Part shown: piece after piece, positions 10,262 to 19,261 of the stretch
How positions within the stretch are numbered: the stretch's first letter is position 1
Layout of the letters: every line of letters begins with the position of its first letter
Assembly (NCBI GenBank): GCA_963763305.1
Contig: CAVXNP010000001.1
Location: forward strand, 2,976,001 to 3,040,000
Direction: 5' to 3'
Length of the DNA stretch: 64,000 nucleotides
Origin: CAVXNP01 sp963763305
GTDB lineage: Bacteria; Pseudomonadota; Gammaproteobacteria; Xanthomonadales; Rhodanobacteraceae
Translations under genes and position numbers: made by a program
Notes under the pieces: model-generated
What the model saw: the letters and a program-made list of their open reading frames with translations, nothing else
The model's database searches: none
Told to the model about the DNA's origin: nothing

Positions 10262-10395
10262 GCATCCCTCTCCCTCCGGGAGAGGGACCGAGGGAGAGGG
10301 TGCGGGTCTTGCCAAGAACTCCAGCCAGGGCTCCATCGCAAGCCCCGAACCCTCACCCCCAACCCCTCTCCCAGGGGGAGAGGGGTGCCACGCCC
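10262..10395. repeat. CCCTCTCCC-type palindromic pair inserted in icmF, in frame
   Basis: Two palindromes, CCCTCTCCC-TCC-GGGAGAGGG (10266-10286) and CCCCTCTCCC-A-GGGGGAGAGGGG (10363-10385), bracket a spacer. Flanking IcmF sequence (LDVYPSDAL before, LTLRQRYNAA after) is read in the same frame on both sides with no stop, so the element adds about 50 residues. It belongs to a repeat family different from the RAYT-linked ones. Confidence 0.8.
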
Positions 10396-12353
10396 AGACC
10401 GCTCCCTCCTGACCCTCCGCCAGCGCTACAACGCCGCCGTCAAGGAACTCGTCCGCCGAAGCCATCCACCAGCTGCGCGACTGGCCGGCCCTGCGCGAAT
10501 CGGTCACCACCGAGGTCAACGAGTACAAGGTGCGCGGCAAGACCATCCGCGTGGACAACTACCGCGAATCGCTCAGCCACCAGAAGATCCCCAAGGTGGC
10601 CCCGCCCAAGACCCACAGCTGGGGCGACCAGCTGCGCTTCCTGGGCAAGGAAAACCTGCCCGGCCACTACCCCTACACCGGCGGCGTCTACCCGTACCGC
10701 CGCAGCGGCGAAGACCCCACCCGCATGTTCGCCGGCGAGGGCACGCCCGAGCGCACCAACCGCCGCTTCCATTACCTCAGCCAGGGCGGCGCCGCCACGC
10801 GCCTGTCCACCGCGTTCGACTCGGTCACCCTGTACGGCGAAGACCCGGCCCCGCGCCCGGACATCTACGGCAAGATCGGCAACTCCGGCGTCAACATCGC
10901 CACCCTGGACGACATGAAGAAGCTGTACTCCGGCTTCGACCTGTCCGCGCCCAGCACCTCGGTCTCCATGACCATCAACGGCCCGGCGCCGATGATCCTG
11001 GCGATGTTCATGAACACCGCCATCGACCAGAACGTGGAGAAGTACCTGCAAGGCCGACGACGCCCGCTGGGCGGTGGCCGAAAAAGCCATCGCCAAGCTC
11101 TACGAAGGCCGCCAGCGCCCGCAGTACGCCGGCGAGCTGCCCAAGGGCAACGACGGCCTGGGCCTGGGCCTGCTCGGCGTCACCGGCGACCAGCTGGTGG
11201 ACGCGGACACCTACGCCCGCATCAAGGAAGACACCCTGCACGACGGTGCGCGGCACCGTGCAGGCCGACATCCTCAAGGAAGACCAGGCGCAGAACACCT
11301 GCATCTTCAGCACCGAGTTCGCCCTGCGCATGATGGGCGACATCCAGCAGTACTTCGTCGACCACAAGGTGCGCAACTTCTACTCGGTGAGCATCTCCGG
11401 GTACCACATCGCCGAGGCCGGGGCCAACCCGATCAGCCAGCTCGCCTTCACGCTCAGCAACGGCTTCACCATCGTGGAGTACTACCTGGCGCGCGGCATG
11501 CACATCGACGACTTCGCGCCCAACCTGTCGTTCTTCTTCTCCAACGGCATGGACCCGGAGTACACCGTGATCGGCCGCGTCGCCCGCCGCATCTGGGCCC
11601 GCGCCATGCGCGAGCGCTACGGCGCCAGCCCGCGCAGCCAGATGATGAAGTACCACATCCAGACCTCCGGCCGCTCACTGCACGCGCAGGAGATCCAGTT
11701 CAACGACATCCGCACCACGCTGCAGGCGATGTACGCGCTGTTCGACAACTGCAACAGCCTGCACACCAACGCCTACGACGAAGCCATCACCACGCCCACC
11801 GAAGAAAGCGTGCGCCGCGCCGTGGCGATCCAGATGATCATCAACAAGGAACTGGGCCTCAACTTCAACGAGAACCCCTGGCAGGGCAGCTACATCGTCG
11901 AGGAGCTGACCGACCTGGTCGAGGAAGCGGTGTACAAGGAGTTCGAGGCGATCAGCGAGCGCGGCGGCGTGCTCGGCGCGATGGACACCATGTACCAGCG
12001 CGGCAAGATCCAGGAAGAGTCGATGTACTACGAGCACAAGAAGCACGATGGCTCGTTGCCGTTGATCGGGGTGAACACGTTCCTGCCGAAGGATCATGGT
12101 GGGGAGATCGCCACCGAGATCGAGTTGATCCGGTCGACGGAGGAGGAGAAGGGGGCGCAGATTGCGAATGTGAAGGGGTTTGGGGAGGCGCGGAATGGGT
12201 TGGCGCCGGAGAGTCTGAAGCGTGTTGCAGAAGACGGCGCGGGAGCGGAGGAATGTGTTTGAGCAGTTGGTTGAGGCGGTGAAGTACAACTCGTTGGGGC
12301 AGATTAGCCATGCGTTGTATGAGGTGGGGGGGGAGTATCGGCGGAATATGTAA

Positions 12354-12804
12354 GCTCGTGTCACGGCTGATCAATCAGATCAAGCAGACTGTCCGCGAGC
12401 CGTTGGACGGCAGCAGCGTGCTGGGGGGGGGGGGGCGTGCAGGCGGGCAGGGGTGATCTATCGGATCGGCTGGAAGTGATGGAGGCGGTGGAAGCGTTGT
12501 GTCCCGTGTGGCCGAAGGTGAGTGTGACGAGGGGCGGAGGCGGGCGGGAAGCCGACCTGATCCGGCTTCCGGTTGGACGTCCGCCCCGGCGACTACTTCC
12601 GCGATTGGCTGGGCGAACAGCTCAACCGCCACGGCTGGACACAGGAAACCTTGGACAAATGGCGTCCTGCCGCCGTTACGCGCGGTCGGCGCACCCGGCA
12701 AACATCGTGATATCGGGCTTGGCGGCGCCCTTCCATGGCTGTACCCAGCACGCGCTTGACTGAACAGGAGTAGTCACGGATCATGCGTAAAGGATGCAAA
12801 TTAT
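12354..12804. other. Gene-poor stretch with a possible gene remnant and a 12-G run
   Basis: No full gene is supported. A 12-base G homopolymer lies at 12423-12434. On the plus strand one frame between stops at 12558 and 12708 reads GDYFRDWLGEQLNRHGW and then TQETLDKWR, which looks like real protein and may be the C-terminal scrap of a lost gene. I do not recognise it. The rest shows no motif. Confidence 0.4.
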
Positions 12805-12819
12805 TTATCATGGTGATAA
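12805..12819. promoter_or_regulatory. Palindromic operator candidate of the toxin-antitoxin module
   Basis: TTATCA-TGG-TGATAA is a perfect 6-bp inverted repeat ending 5 bases before the toxin ATG at 12825, in AT-rich DNA suited to a promoter. MqsA-type antitoxins repress their own operon by binding palindromes at the promoter. The use of this site is inferred from its position. Confidence 0.55.
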
Positions 12820-12824
12820 CTTAG

Positions 12825-13240
12825 ATGGCCACGCTTTGGCTGGTTGATCCGGCGACCCTGCCAAAACCGTCTGATAAGACCCGGAAGATCGGCCGCAAGC
12901 CATTGATTGATCTGGCTGGGTTGCAAGCTGCCATCCATACTGGAGTGCTTGAAGATGACGATGTCTGGCTGGCCACTCGCACTTCTGACGAAGGCTTGCA
13001 GATTCTTGAATGGACCGTTGGAGACCTCTTGGACTGTGTCAGGTGCCTGCAGGCCGAGACGATCATCGTGGCGCGGAATGGTGTGAGAACGGCAAGGGCC
13101 AATGGTTTGCATGTGACGCCTATTCCATTCGCTACGACGATACCCGTCGGTGCCGAAGCAGCGATGTCGAGTTTTACCTGAAGTTTTCCATTGATGAAAA
13201 CGGTTCGCTGACGCTGGTCATGGTCCGCGCGCATCTATGA
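12825..13240 (+). pseudogene. MqsR-like type II toxin, one frameshift
   Basis: First gene of a three-gene module. MqsR toxins are RelE-fold ribonucleases that cut mRNA. Two frames join near 13048: the first gives LEWTVGDLLDCVRCLQ, the second AEWCENGKGQWFACDAYSIR and the C-terminal strand pair EFYLKFSIDENGSLTLVMV. Adding one G in the GGCCGAGACG stretch restores a single 138-residue protein, so a one-base deletion (possibly a read error) is the break. The family call rests on the C-terminal YLKFSIDE pattern, length, and above all the next gene. The stop codon overlaps the start of the antitoxin ORF (ATGA at 13237), which implies translational coupling. Toxin identity is moderate; the pairing is strong. 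Confidence 0.7.
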
Positions 13241-13892
13241 AGAGTCCCCGAGAGAATCAAATGAATATCCAGAACGCTAAGATGCGCCGTTGCCCGTCTT
13301 GTCGTGGCGCGGATCTATTGCCTGCGACCTATGTGCGTGAGTTCCTTCCCCACGGGCAGAGTGTCACGGTGGAGCTGTTGACCTCCCAGTGCCCATCCTG
13401 TGCGGCAAAGCCACAAGCGGCCCAACATCACGAGAACCTAGTTCGCCTCAAGGCACGCAAAGGCAAGTACAACGGTTTGTTGCTGGGTGAGGAAATTTTG
13501 GCCTTGCGTCGTCGTTACGGCATCACCCAGCAGACGGCAGCGAAGATCTTTGGCAAGGGCAAGATCGCGTTTTCGCGTTATGAGAACGAAACAAGCTATC
13601 CGGATGACACCACCACCAAGCTACTCAAAGTAGCGATCCAGAAGCCAGACGTGATCAAGTCCTTGCGGACGATGAGCGTATCAAGTTGCCCCTGTGGAAC
13701 GCGCGTTGTGAGGACGAACGTGGAGCCAAGGTGCGCGTGCTATCCAATGGAGTTGCCGATTTGGCGGCGCAGCGCTGGGCGCACAAAGGAGCTGCTGGGA
13801 GCCGTGCCCGCCCGGCTCACGACGAGTTTTCGGTTGCCTCTAGATATTCAAACCTGGGACGAGGAAATAGTGAGCGGCTCTGCCAACGATGA
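13237..13892 (+). pseudogene. MqsA-family antitoxin with long C-terminal tail, one frameshift
   Basis: MqsA-like antitoxin. From the ATG at 13261 (an in-frame ATG at 13237 overlaps the toxin stop) the zinc domain has two CxxC pairs (CPSC at 11-14 and 44-47). A Cro-type helix-turn-helix follows: RRYGITQQTAAKIFGKGKIA then FSRYENETSYP, very close to E. coli MqsA in pattern. A one-base deletion near 13664 (TCCTTGCGG for TCCTTGGCGG) breaks the frame. The corrected frame adds about 80 residues past the DNA-binding domain (LPLWNARCEDERG to SERLCQR, stop 13890). E. coli MqsA lacks such a tail. In toxin-antitoxin-chaperone systems such a tail is the chaperone-addiction segment, which fits the SecB-like gene 30 bases downstream. 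Confidence 0.82.
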
Positions 13893-13922
13893 TCATTATG
13901 GATCTCTGGGGAATGCGTTGGC

Positions 13923-14660
13923 ATGAAAGCCTCTCCGATCCAATTGCACCAGCTAACCTTCCGCCGCGTGAGCTTGGAACTCAACGCGGCTCGTTTAGAG
14001 GCTGGCGAGTTCGATGAGGCTGACAAGCGCTTTGTTTTCGATAAAGTACTGATTTCCACTCATGTCGGTTTTGCGCCGATAGATGAGGAGGGTGCTCAAG
14101 GGAGGAGTTTCCTGCTGACCTTACGAGTGGTGGTCGATAACAAGGCGCCTGAAGATAAAAGTCACTGGAGGCCCTCGCCCTATCTTATCGACATTGAAGC
14201 GGGCGCCATTATTCAAGTTGCGGTGGGCGCAGAGAGGCTCGGAGACATAGAGGATATCGTCGTAGTAAACGGCACCTCATTATTGTGGTCAGCGATCCGG
14301 GAGCAGGTCTGCAATTTGACCGCTCGTATGCCACCAGGCTTGGCGACTTTACCTACGGTGCATTTTCAGGACCTGCGCAAGCAGCGGTCAGATGCAGCTG
14401 CGGTGCCGGCGAAAGCAGGGCAGGCGCCGTGCAGCCAAGCCCCGCCCGAAGCACGAGGCCTGATCCTGCGCGATGCAAAACGGGGTAACCATTTCGCCGT
14501 CCGTGTCAACAGGCGCATAGCTCTCCCACTCCCCCTGGTCGCAGACGTTGGGATTGACACCTTGATTTTGAAATTACAAGGGAGGTGGCTAATTAAATTT
14601 TGTCCTGGATGTTTGCCCCCGGTGGCCGTGACGCGGCGGGCAGACGCCAAGATGCTATGA
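13923..14660 (+). CDS. SecB-like chaperone of a toxin-antitoxin-chaperone module, C-terminus altered
   Basis: SecB-fold protein. Residues 1-160 show the family order: LHQLTFRRVSLELNA strand, FLLTLRVVV, IDIEAGAIIQV, then the signature GTSLLWSAIREQVCNLTARM and LPTVHF near residue 150. In TAC systems such a chaperone shields the antitoxin from degradation; SecB proper serves protein export. Its place right after toxin and antitoxin supports the TAC role. The ORF is 245 residues, about 80 longer than expected. From about 14576 it runs into a RAYT-tail repeat (GGAGGTGGCTAATTAAATTT), so the native end was probably lost by insertion. Start ATG at 13923 chosen from the family N-terminus. Confidence 0.72.
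   Translation: MKASPIQLHQLTFRRVSLELNAARLEAGEFDEADKRFVFDKVLISTHVGFAPIDEEGAQGRSFLLTLRVVVDNKAPEDKSHWRPSPYLIDIEAGAIIQVAVGAERLGDIEDIVVVNGTSLLWSAIREQVCNLTARMPPGLATLPTVHFQDLRKQRSDAAAVPAKAGQAPCSQAPPEARGLILRDAKRGNHFAVRVNRRIALPLPLVADVGIDTLILKLQGRWLIKFCPGCLPPVAVTRRADAKML
14576..14645. repeat. Solo copy of RAYT family-D 3' end
   Basis: GGAGGTGGCTAATTAAATTT followed by a diverged TCCTGG...GCCCCCGGTGGCCG...CGGGCAGACGCC block matches the 3' ends of the RAYT fragments at 28155-28478 and 32613-32925. It overlaps the end of the SecB-like ORF. Confidence 0.65.
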
Positions 14661-14819
14661 GTTTCCGGGAGACTTGTTGTCGCCGAAACGGCGACGGAGG
14701 AAGAGGCTCGCGTGATAAAAGGTACGGCGGCGATTAGATGTGCAGTGTTCGGTGGGTGTCGCTATCAGTTAGATACTGCTAACGTATTTTAGTCATCTTT
14801 AGCAAGGGTGGGATTGACG

Positions 14820-15419
14820 ATGAAACGACTATTGCTTGCGTTTTTGTTGATGGGGTTGTCGTTCGCCGGGTCGGCTGCTGGCGGCTTTCCAGAGCCGTTT
14901 GGTCTAACTTGGGGCATGTCCCAACCTTCGTTGGCAAGCTTGGTTTTGTGAGTCTAAATCTAACTCCGGGCCGTTGCACATCTATACTTCTACTTCCGTT
15001 CCTCTTCCTTGGTCCAAAGCAGAGAGCTACGTCGCTGTTACTTATAAGGGCCGGCTCATAAAGGTTGTCGCAGCGTCTACTGACTTTACAGATGATATAA
15101 GTGGGAGGGAAGGCAAGGCGGCCTATGCTCAGGTTGAGAGCATGTTGACCAAGAAATACGGGAAACCTTCTAGTCACCTTGAGATTAGCGGGCAGGAGCT
15201 GTACAAAGATTACGACGAATTTTACCAGTGCCTCGGATATTCGGGCTGCGGCGCATACTTCTCGGTGTACAACTTCTCCGGCGGCACTATTGGTCTAGAG
15301 CTAATTGGTCAAAGCCGCGGTGAGGGTTTCCTCAAATTGACTTAGAGAGCCCTTATTTCTCTCAAGCTAAGAGTGAGATTAAGGGGATGGTTTCTGCTAA
15401 AGATTCGGATGCTTTATAA
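14820..15419 (+). pseudogene. Exported protein of unknown function, two frameshifts
   Basis: Low-GC gene, unlike its neighbours. The ATG at 14820 opens a clear signal peptide (MKRLLLAFLLMGLSFAGSA) followed by FPEPFGLTWGMSQPSL. The frame breaks near 14946. It continues in a second frame from SKSNSGPLHIYTSTSVPLPW to YDEFYQCLGYSGCGAYFSVY and ELIGQSRGEGF. It breaks again at 15343, where ACTTAGAG for ACTTATGAG creates a false stop, and then reads YESPYFSQAKSEIKGMVSAK to TAA at 15417. The whole is about 200 residues and looks like one small periplasmic protein. I do not know its function. Composition suggests acquisition from a lower-GC source. Confidence 0.6.
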
Positions 15420-15504
15420 AAAAAGTAACAAAGGTGCCAGGGACAATTGTTGATGGCGGAAACAAAGGGGCCAGGGAGAATTTGTGGCGGCGTGTAGGGT
15501 GTTG

Positions 15505-15650
15505 GTAATCCCCCCGCTTTTAGCAGACGCCAAAAGTGGAGCTAAGCGGCAAGCGCCAGCTTCTGCATCGGCGTGATGCCACCGAGTGCCATATTCGGGC
15601 GCTCGTGGTTGTACGTCCATAGCCAGCGGGTGGCGTGGTCTTGGACCTGG
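15505..15650 (-). mobile_element. IS3-family insertion sequence remnant, orfB 3' end and right terminus
   Basis: Read on the minus strand, the last ~36 codons of an IS3-family integrase-core transposase are visible: HATRWLWTYNHERPNMALGG then ITPMQKLALAA and stop (TAG at 15542). Beyond it lies an end sequence with CCCCCCGCTTTTAGCAGAC, which resembles the left end found at 19126. The element is cut at about 15650. Confidence 0.75.
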
Positions 15651-15731
15651 TGAGCAGCGGAACTTCCCGCATTCATCTAGCGACCACCGTCCAGCCCTCT
15701 GCGACGTAGCGTTCCGCGAGTTCGTCGATTT

Positions 15732-17328
15732 TCAAACTACAAAATTTGGATCATTCAACGCGTACCAAGGAGCCAGATCTGGACCCGCGTTGACGTTGTC
15801 CTGTTGTAGGACAACGACGCATGCGAGTTCGTTCGGGTTCGAGCCGCGCGCAACAAAGAACGTGCGGCCAACATCGTTATTAAAGGCAATGTAGGAGTGC
15901 TCAGCCTTCTGGGGTGGTGCGGCAGCATCCTGGGTCCGTACAGAATTCATCGCTGTGCCTGCGATGCGCTTCTGTAGAGGCGCCTCTGTGCCCATATAAG
16001 TGAGCACCACAGCTGGAATAATTGTCGCTTGGACCGCCGGACCGCTCATGTCCCACGATATAACCCATTGGTCGTGGAAAATCGACATGGCATTCATACC
16101 CGGCACCTTCGCAACGGCATTCATAACGGGACCGGTTTCGGCAACCAAGGCCGCTGGCCATGGAGGAGCGCCCTTGTCCGTCGCCAGACCAACATAGGAA
16201 GTATCGGGCGGCACCTTCGACATATCTAGAACAGTTTTCCCGTTCCTGTCCGTTTTGAACCACTCGGCTTTGGGTGAGCAGGCGGACCCAGGTGCGCCAT
16301 TCACGGGTAGGCTCGTCGTACAAAAAGCTGGCCGCTCTGCACCTTCGGTATACATACCTTGCTGCCCTGTAAACGCCTTAAAGCCGTCTTGCACAAGAAC
16401 CATACCCCCGCCCCTCAAAAATCCGTCTCGGATGTCGCTGAGGCAATTCGCCGGCGGCCGCGACCGCGAGCCCACCAACGGCACCAGCTAAGGCAGCCTT
16501 CTTCGCTGTATCTGAAACGGCGATTTCCGAAATCGGCACGCTACCAGCTCGTGCGGACGCGGATGCTTGCGCCATTGTCGGCTGCGCGTTGATCCGGCTT
16601 AACGCGGCGCTCGTTGTTCCACTGATTATTCCGACCCGTAGTGCGAGATCTGCATCCCCGGCGGTTCGATAGGTATACCAAGCAGCATACGCTGCCGCAC
16701 CGCCGGGCCCGCCATATGTACTCGCCGCCACTTGCCCGACTGTATTTGCCAATGAGCTTTCTTGAGCGAGCTTGGCCGCTCGTTCCTCGGAATCCCGAAT
16801 GGGGTCATAGGCTAGATGCCAGAACGCATCCGCGACCTTACCTTCCCTCAGTCGCTGCTCCGCATCTACCAGGTTATCTTTGCTGTCTGTGACAACGCGA
16901 TTTGCAAAGTGGCCAACGGCTCTACCGAATTCCGCAACGTTCGCCACGCCCCGCTTGCTTTCGTCGCGAACGTCTCGCCCGGCCATTTCAAGCGTTTTAC
17001 CTGTGTCTTGGACCGCCTTTTCTGCGCTCTTGCCGGTGCCGTCTATAGCTTTTGCAACGGTCTTCCCCGTCTCCTTCCCGGCTTTTCCTACAGCCTTGCC
17101 TATGCCGCCTGCAGCCTTCCCTGCCGCTTTTGCCGTGCCTTTGACGGCCCCTCCCGCATGGGCGACGCCGCCAGCGGCTTTTCCCACTGTCTTGCCGGTG
17201 TCATGAACCACTTGGACCACCGTCTTTAGTGGGTTCTTGCAGCACTTCCAGCCGGCGTGGGCGCTTCCCTCGAACCCCAGTGCGGCAATTGCTGCGACGA
17301 GCGTATAGCCGAGAAGTGAGCAGCGCAT
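15732..17328 (-). pseudogene. Large exported protein with Lys/Gly/Ala repeat region, one frameshift
   Basis: About 530 residues from the ATG at 17328. A signal peptide (MRCSLLGYTLVAAIAALGF, cleavage near SAHAG) is followed by about 100 residues of degenerate 11-residue-like amphipathic repeats (GKTVGKAAGGVAHAGG, GKAAGGIGKAVGKAGKETGK and so on), reminiscent of LEA-type or apolipoprotein-like helices. A helical part with a Gly/Ala hydrophobic segment follows. The C-terminal 230 residues form a globular domain with Cys and Trp (TGQQGMYTEGAERPAF, VPGMNAMSIFHDQWVIS, AVVLTYMG). One inserted T near 16450 splits the frame between AAAGE and CLSDIRDGFL. Moderate GC and IS remnants on both sides suggest transfer. 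I do not recognise the domain, and a secreted effector is only one possibility. Confidence 0.6.
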
Positions 17329-17454
17329 GGGCGTGCTCCTGTGGCGCTTGGATCCAGCAAAGGAATGATCAAGCTCAACGATACCTGTCGCTTTCCTTCC
17401 CACACGCGGCGTCGAGCTTGGTAAAGGTACCGCTCCGCGCGTAAATCTGGCGCG

Positions 17455-17513
17455 AAAAGGGGACGGAGGGAATTGAGCCTCGTCCAGCGAGCGGTCTGAG
17501 CGCCGCGGCCGAC
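17455..17513. repeat. Solo RAYT family-B 3' end
   Basis: AAAAGGGGACGGAGGGAATT followed by GAGCCTCGTCCAGCGAGCGG and TCTGAGCGCCGCGGCCGAC. This matches the 3' end and last codons of the intact RAYT at 28733-29440 (28715-28773). Only the end is present. Confidence 0.8.
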
Positions 17514-17520
17514 AGGGGAA

Positions 17521-18360
17521 GGGGTCAGGTTCATTTTTCGTCGTGCGCGGGAGCTTTTCTGGGTCGACCGCGCGGGCGGACGGTGGCCGCGCGCTGGGTA
17601 AGCGCCTCCACTTGCTGGCGGAAGCGGTCGCTTCCCCAGGCTCGCTGCTGCTGGGTGTGCTGACGTAGTTCGTGGACCACTCGGCCTCGTCGAAGGTGTC
17701 GGTGACCCACGCGTGGGCAGGCGGTTCGGCGGGCGGTATCGCTCTCGCCCAAGGCCAGGTACGTCTCATGCGGCGTCAGCAGGGGATCGTGCAGGCCCAG
17801 CGCGTTGGCGTGGCTCGACCAGGGATAGTCGAGGCGTCCTGGACCATGCCCGCCCGGACGGGGTTGAGTTCGATGTAGCGGTAGCAGGCCAGCACATAGC
17901 GCGCGGTATCCACGAGTGCGATTTAAGCGTCCTTCCCATAAGGTGCCGGTGCGGCGATAACGCGCATTGAAGCTGCCGACATAGCGGCGGCCCAAGCCTG
18001 CATCATTCGTCAGACGCGCCCGCCGCGGCCGGCGTAACCAGCAGGTGGACGTGGTTGGTCATCAGCACATAGGCATGGATGTCGCAATCGTGCTTGATCG
18101 CGGCTTCGCCAACTCTTGCCGGTAGTGCATAGTCGGCGGCTCGGCAAAGCAGGCGTTGTGATCGTTCCCGCGCTGCACGAGTGCTGTGGATCCCAGGAAG
18201 GTCCAGCCTGGTTTGCGCGCCATAACCATGTCCCCAGATAAAGGTCATGAGCATGGTTCTCGAGATGCGCGCGTCTGTCAGCCCAAGCGGATGCGAGCGC
18301 GGAGCTGGTTCGCGCACGCGTGTGAGGGAAAACCTGCCCCAACCTGACCCCTTTTTTGGT
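17521..18360 (-). pseudogene. RAYT transposase (family A), multiply frameshifted
   Basis: REP-associated tyrosine transposase of the HUH (IS200-like) superfamily; these cut and move short palindromic elements as single-stranded DNA. Coding sequence runs from the ATG at 18223 (MARKPGWTFLGSTALVQRGN) to a stop at 17531. The HUH motif is in YVLMTNHVHLLVTP, followed by FNARYRRTGTLWEGR and C-terminal TQQQRAWGSDRFRQQVEAL and RPRGRPRKAPAHDEK. At least four frameshifts break it. The stop codon lies within the terminal repeat GGGGTCAGGTTCATTTTTCG (17521-17540). The other end, near 18327-18357, has the inverted AACCTGACCCC motif. Confidence 0.85.
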
Positions 18361-18377
18361 CTTTTTTGGTCGGTGCT

Positions 18378-18514
18378 CTTATTGCGGCCTCGCGCAGCTC
18401 TTGCAGGTACTGGCCATAGTCGATCGGCGCGGCAAAGCAGGCGTTGCGGTCGTTCCCGCGCTGCACGATGTGTTGTGGGACCCCAGGCAGGTCCAGTCTT
18501 GGTTGGCGCGCCAT
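18378..18514 (-). pseudogene. RAYT N-terminal fragment (family A)
   Basis: The first ~45 residues only: MARQPRLDLPGVPQHIVQRG, NDRNACFA, DYGQYLQELREAAIR. The reading then enters the CCAAAAAAGGGGTCAGG end of the neighbouring unit. Its own outer end AAAATGAACCTGACCCC is at 18619-18635. The two copies share the GCGCACGCGTGTGAGG leader, so one unit seems to have landed in, or recombined with, another. Confidence 0.8.
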
Positions 18515-18659
18515 AACCACTTCCCAGTCAAGGTAGTGAGAATGGTCGTGGGGACTACGCGCGACTGTCGGCCCAGGCGGACGCGAGCGCGGAGCTAGTT
18601 CGCGCACGCGTGTGAGGGGAAAATGAACCTGACCCCGATCTGGACCCCTATTTGGGTCA

Positions 18660-18918
18660 GGTAGCGCAAGGACACTCGGCGGGGAAGCGGCCCCAGGAAG
18701 GTGTAGCCCAGCGCCTCATACGCCATTGGGTAGGCGTCCAATTTCAAGCTTCCGCGCCACGTCAAGAAATCTCTGACGCAGAAAGGTGATGCCTGCACGC
18801 ACTTCCCCCACTGTACTTGCGTAAGTGAGCGACCAGTGAGGGCGGAATAGGAATTTGCTAGCGCGTAGAGTAGGCACGCTCCGTCGAACCAACCTTGTGC
18901 GCGTATCCTTCTTGTCAT
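18660..18918 (-). pseudogene. Truncated protein of unknown function
   Basis: The N-terminal ~85 residues from the ATG at 18918 read MTRRIRAQGWFDGACLLYAL, ANSYSALTGRSLTQVQWGKC, YEALGYTFLGPL. The WFDGACLLYALAN start with Trp-Phe-Asp-Gly-Ala-Cys recalls a cysteine-protease-like Cys-helix, but I do not recognise the family. The frame then runs into family-A repeat sequence (GGGTCAGG...GGGGTCAGGTTCATTTTCC, 18618-18660) and ends. Insertion of a RAYT/REP element therefore appears to have removed the rest. Confidence 0.45.
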
Positions 18919-19125
18919 CGGGTCGCCTCGTGGCGCGGCTACCTCGATTAGCTATCATGTTATTTATTCGTGAGGGCACCGTCGATGTCCAACAAGAACT
19001 AACCGGGGTCAGAGTCCCTTTTGACACCGGCCAGGGCGATGGCCAGCCGTTCACATGTTTGACGGCTCAGTTGCTGTTGCTGAAGGCCGCGAAGGTAGCC
19101 ACGTACGCGGCAATGATCGACGTCC

Positions 19126-19250
19126 CCCCACTTTTGAGTAGCACGTCGGTTTGGAGTCCAATCCCCCATCCGAAGGAGATTGGACGTGAAGAAGCGCTTT
19201 TCCGAAGAACAGATCATCGGCTTCCTGCGTGAGGCGGAAGCCGGCATGGC
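19126..19250 (+). mobile_element. IS3-family insertion sequence remnant, left end and start of orfA
   Basis: A left-end-like sequence CCCCCCACTTTTGAGTAGCAC is followed by a GAAGGAG site and GTG start at 19186: VKKRFSEEQIIGFLREAEAG, the invariant start of IS3-family (IS407-like) orfA transposases. Coding stops being IS-like at about 19248, where the RAYT unit end ATGGGGTCAGGTTCATTTTT begins. The fragment and the one at 15505-15650 come from the same kind of IS but point in opposite directions. Confidence 0.8.
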
Positions 19251-19261
19251 TAATAAAATAT

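Larger units (their letters stand above)
8647..12353 (+). pseudogene. icmF: Fused isobutyryl/methylmalonyl-CoA mutase IcmF, frameshifted and carrying two repeat insertions
   Basis: IcmF-type fused mutase: N-terminal cobalamin-binding domain (FDGHDAAINIM, then YQGGHVEYF), MeaB-like G-protein chaperone domain (Walker A GTGGAGKS near 9294; VETAGIGQSDSE), then the substrate-binding mutase barrel (HYPYTGGVYPYRRSG region to SLGQISHALYEVGGEYRR). It should isomerise isobutyryl-/n-butyryl-CoA-type substrates with adenosylcobalamin. The frame breaks near 9110 and 9205, near 9900, near 10450, near 11046, near 11245 and near 12222. Apart from the repeat insertions at 9904-9978 and about 10262-10395, each break is repaired by a one-base change with similarity continuing. 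True C-terminus ends with TAA at 12351. Sequencing indels or a dying gene are both possible. Confidence 0.88.

Noticed and set aside
8647..12353. Type VI secretion gene sharing the name icmF
   Set aside because: The domains are B12-binding, G-protein and mutase, not the TssM membrane protein.
12423..12434. 12-base G run as a phase-variation tract
   Set aside because: No gene spans it, so no switch can be argued; it may also be a sequencing artefact.
15505..19250. One composite IS3 element or transposon spanning 15.5-19.25 kb
   Set aside because: The two IS ends point in opposite orientations and carry different parts of the element, so they are separate remnants.
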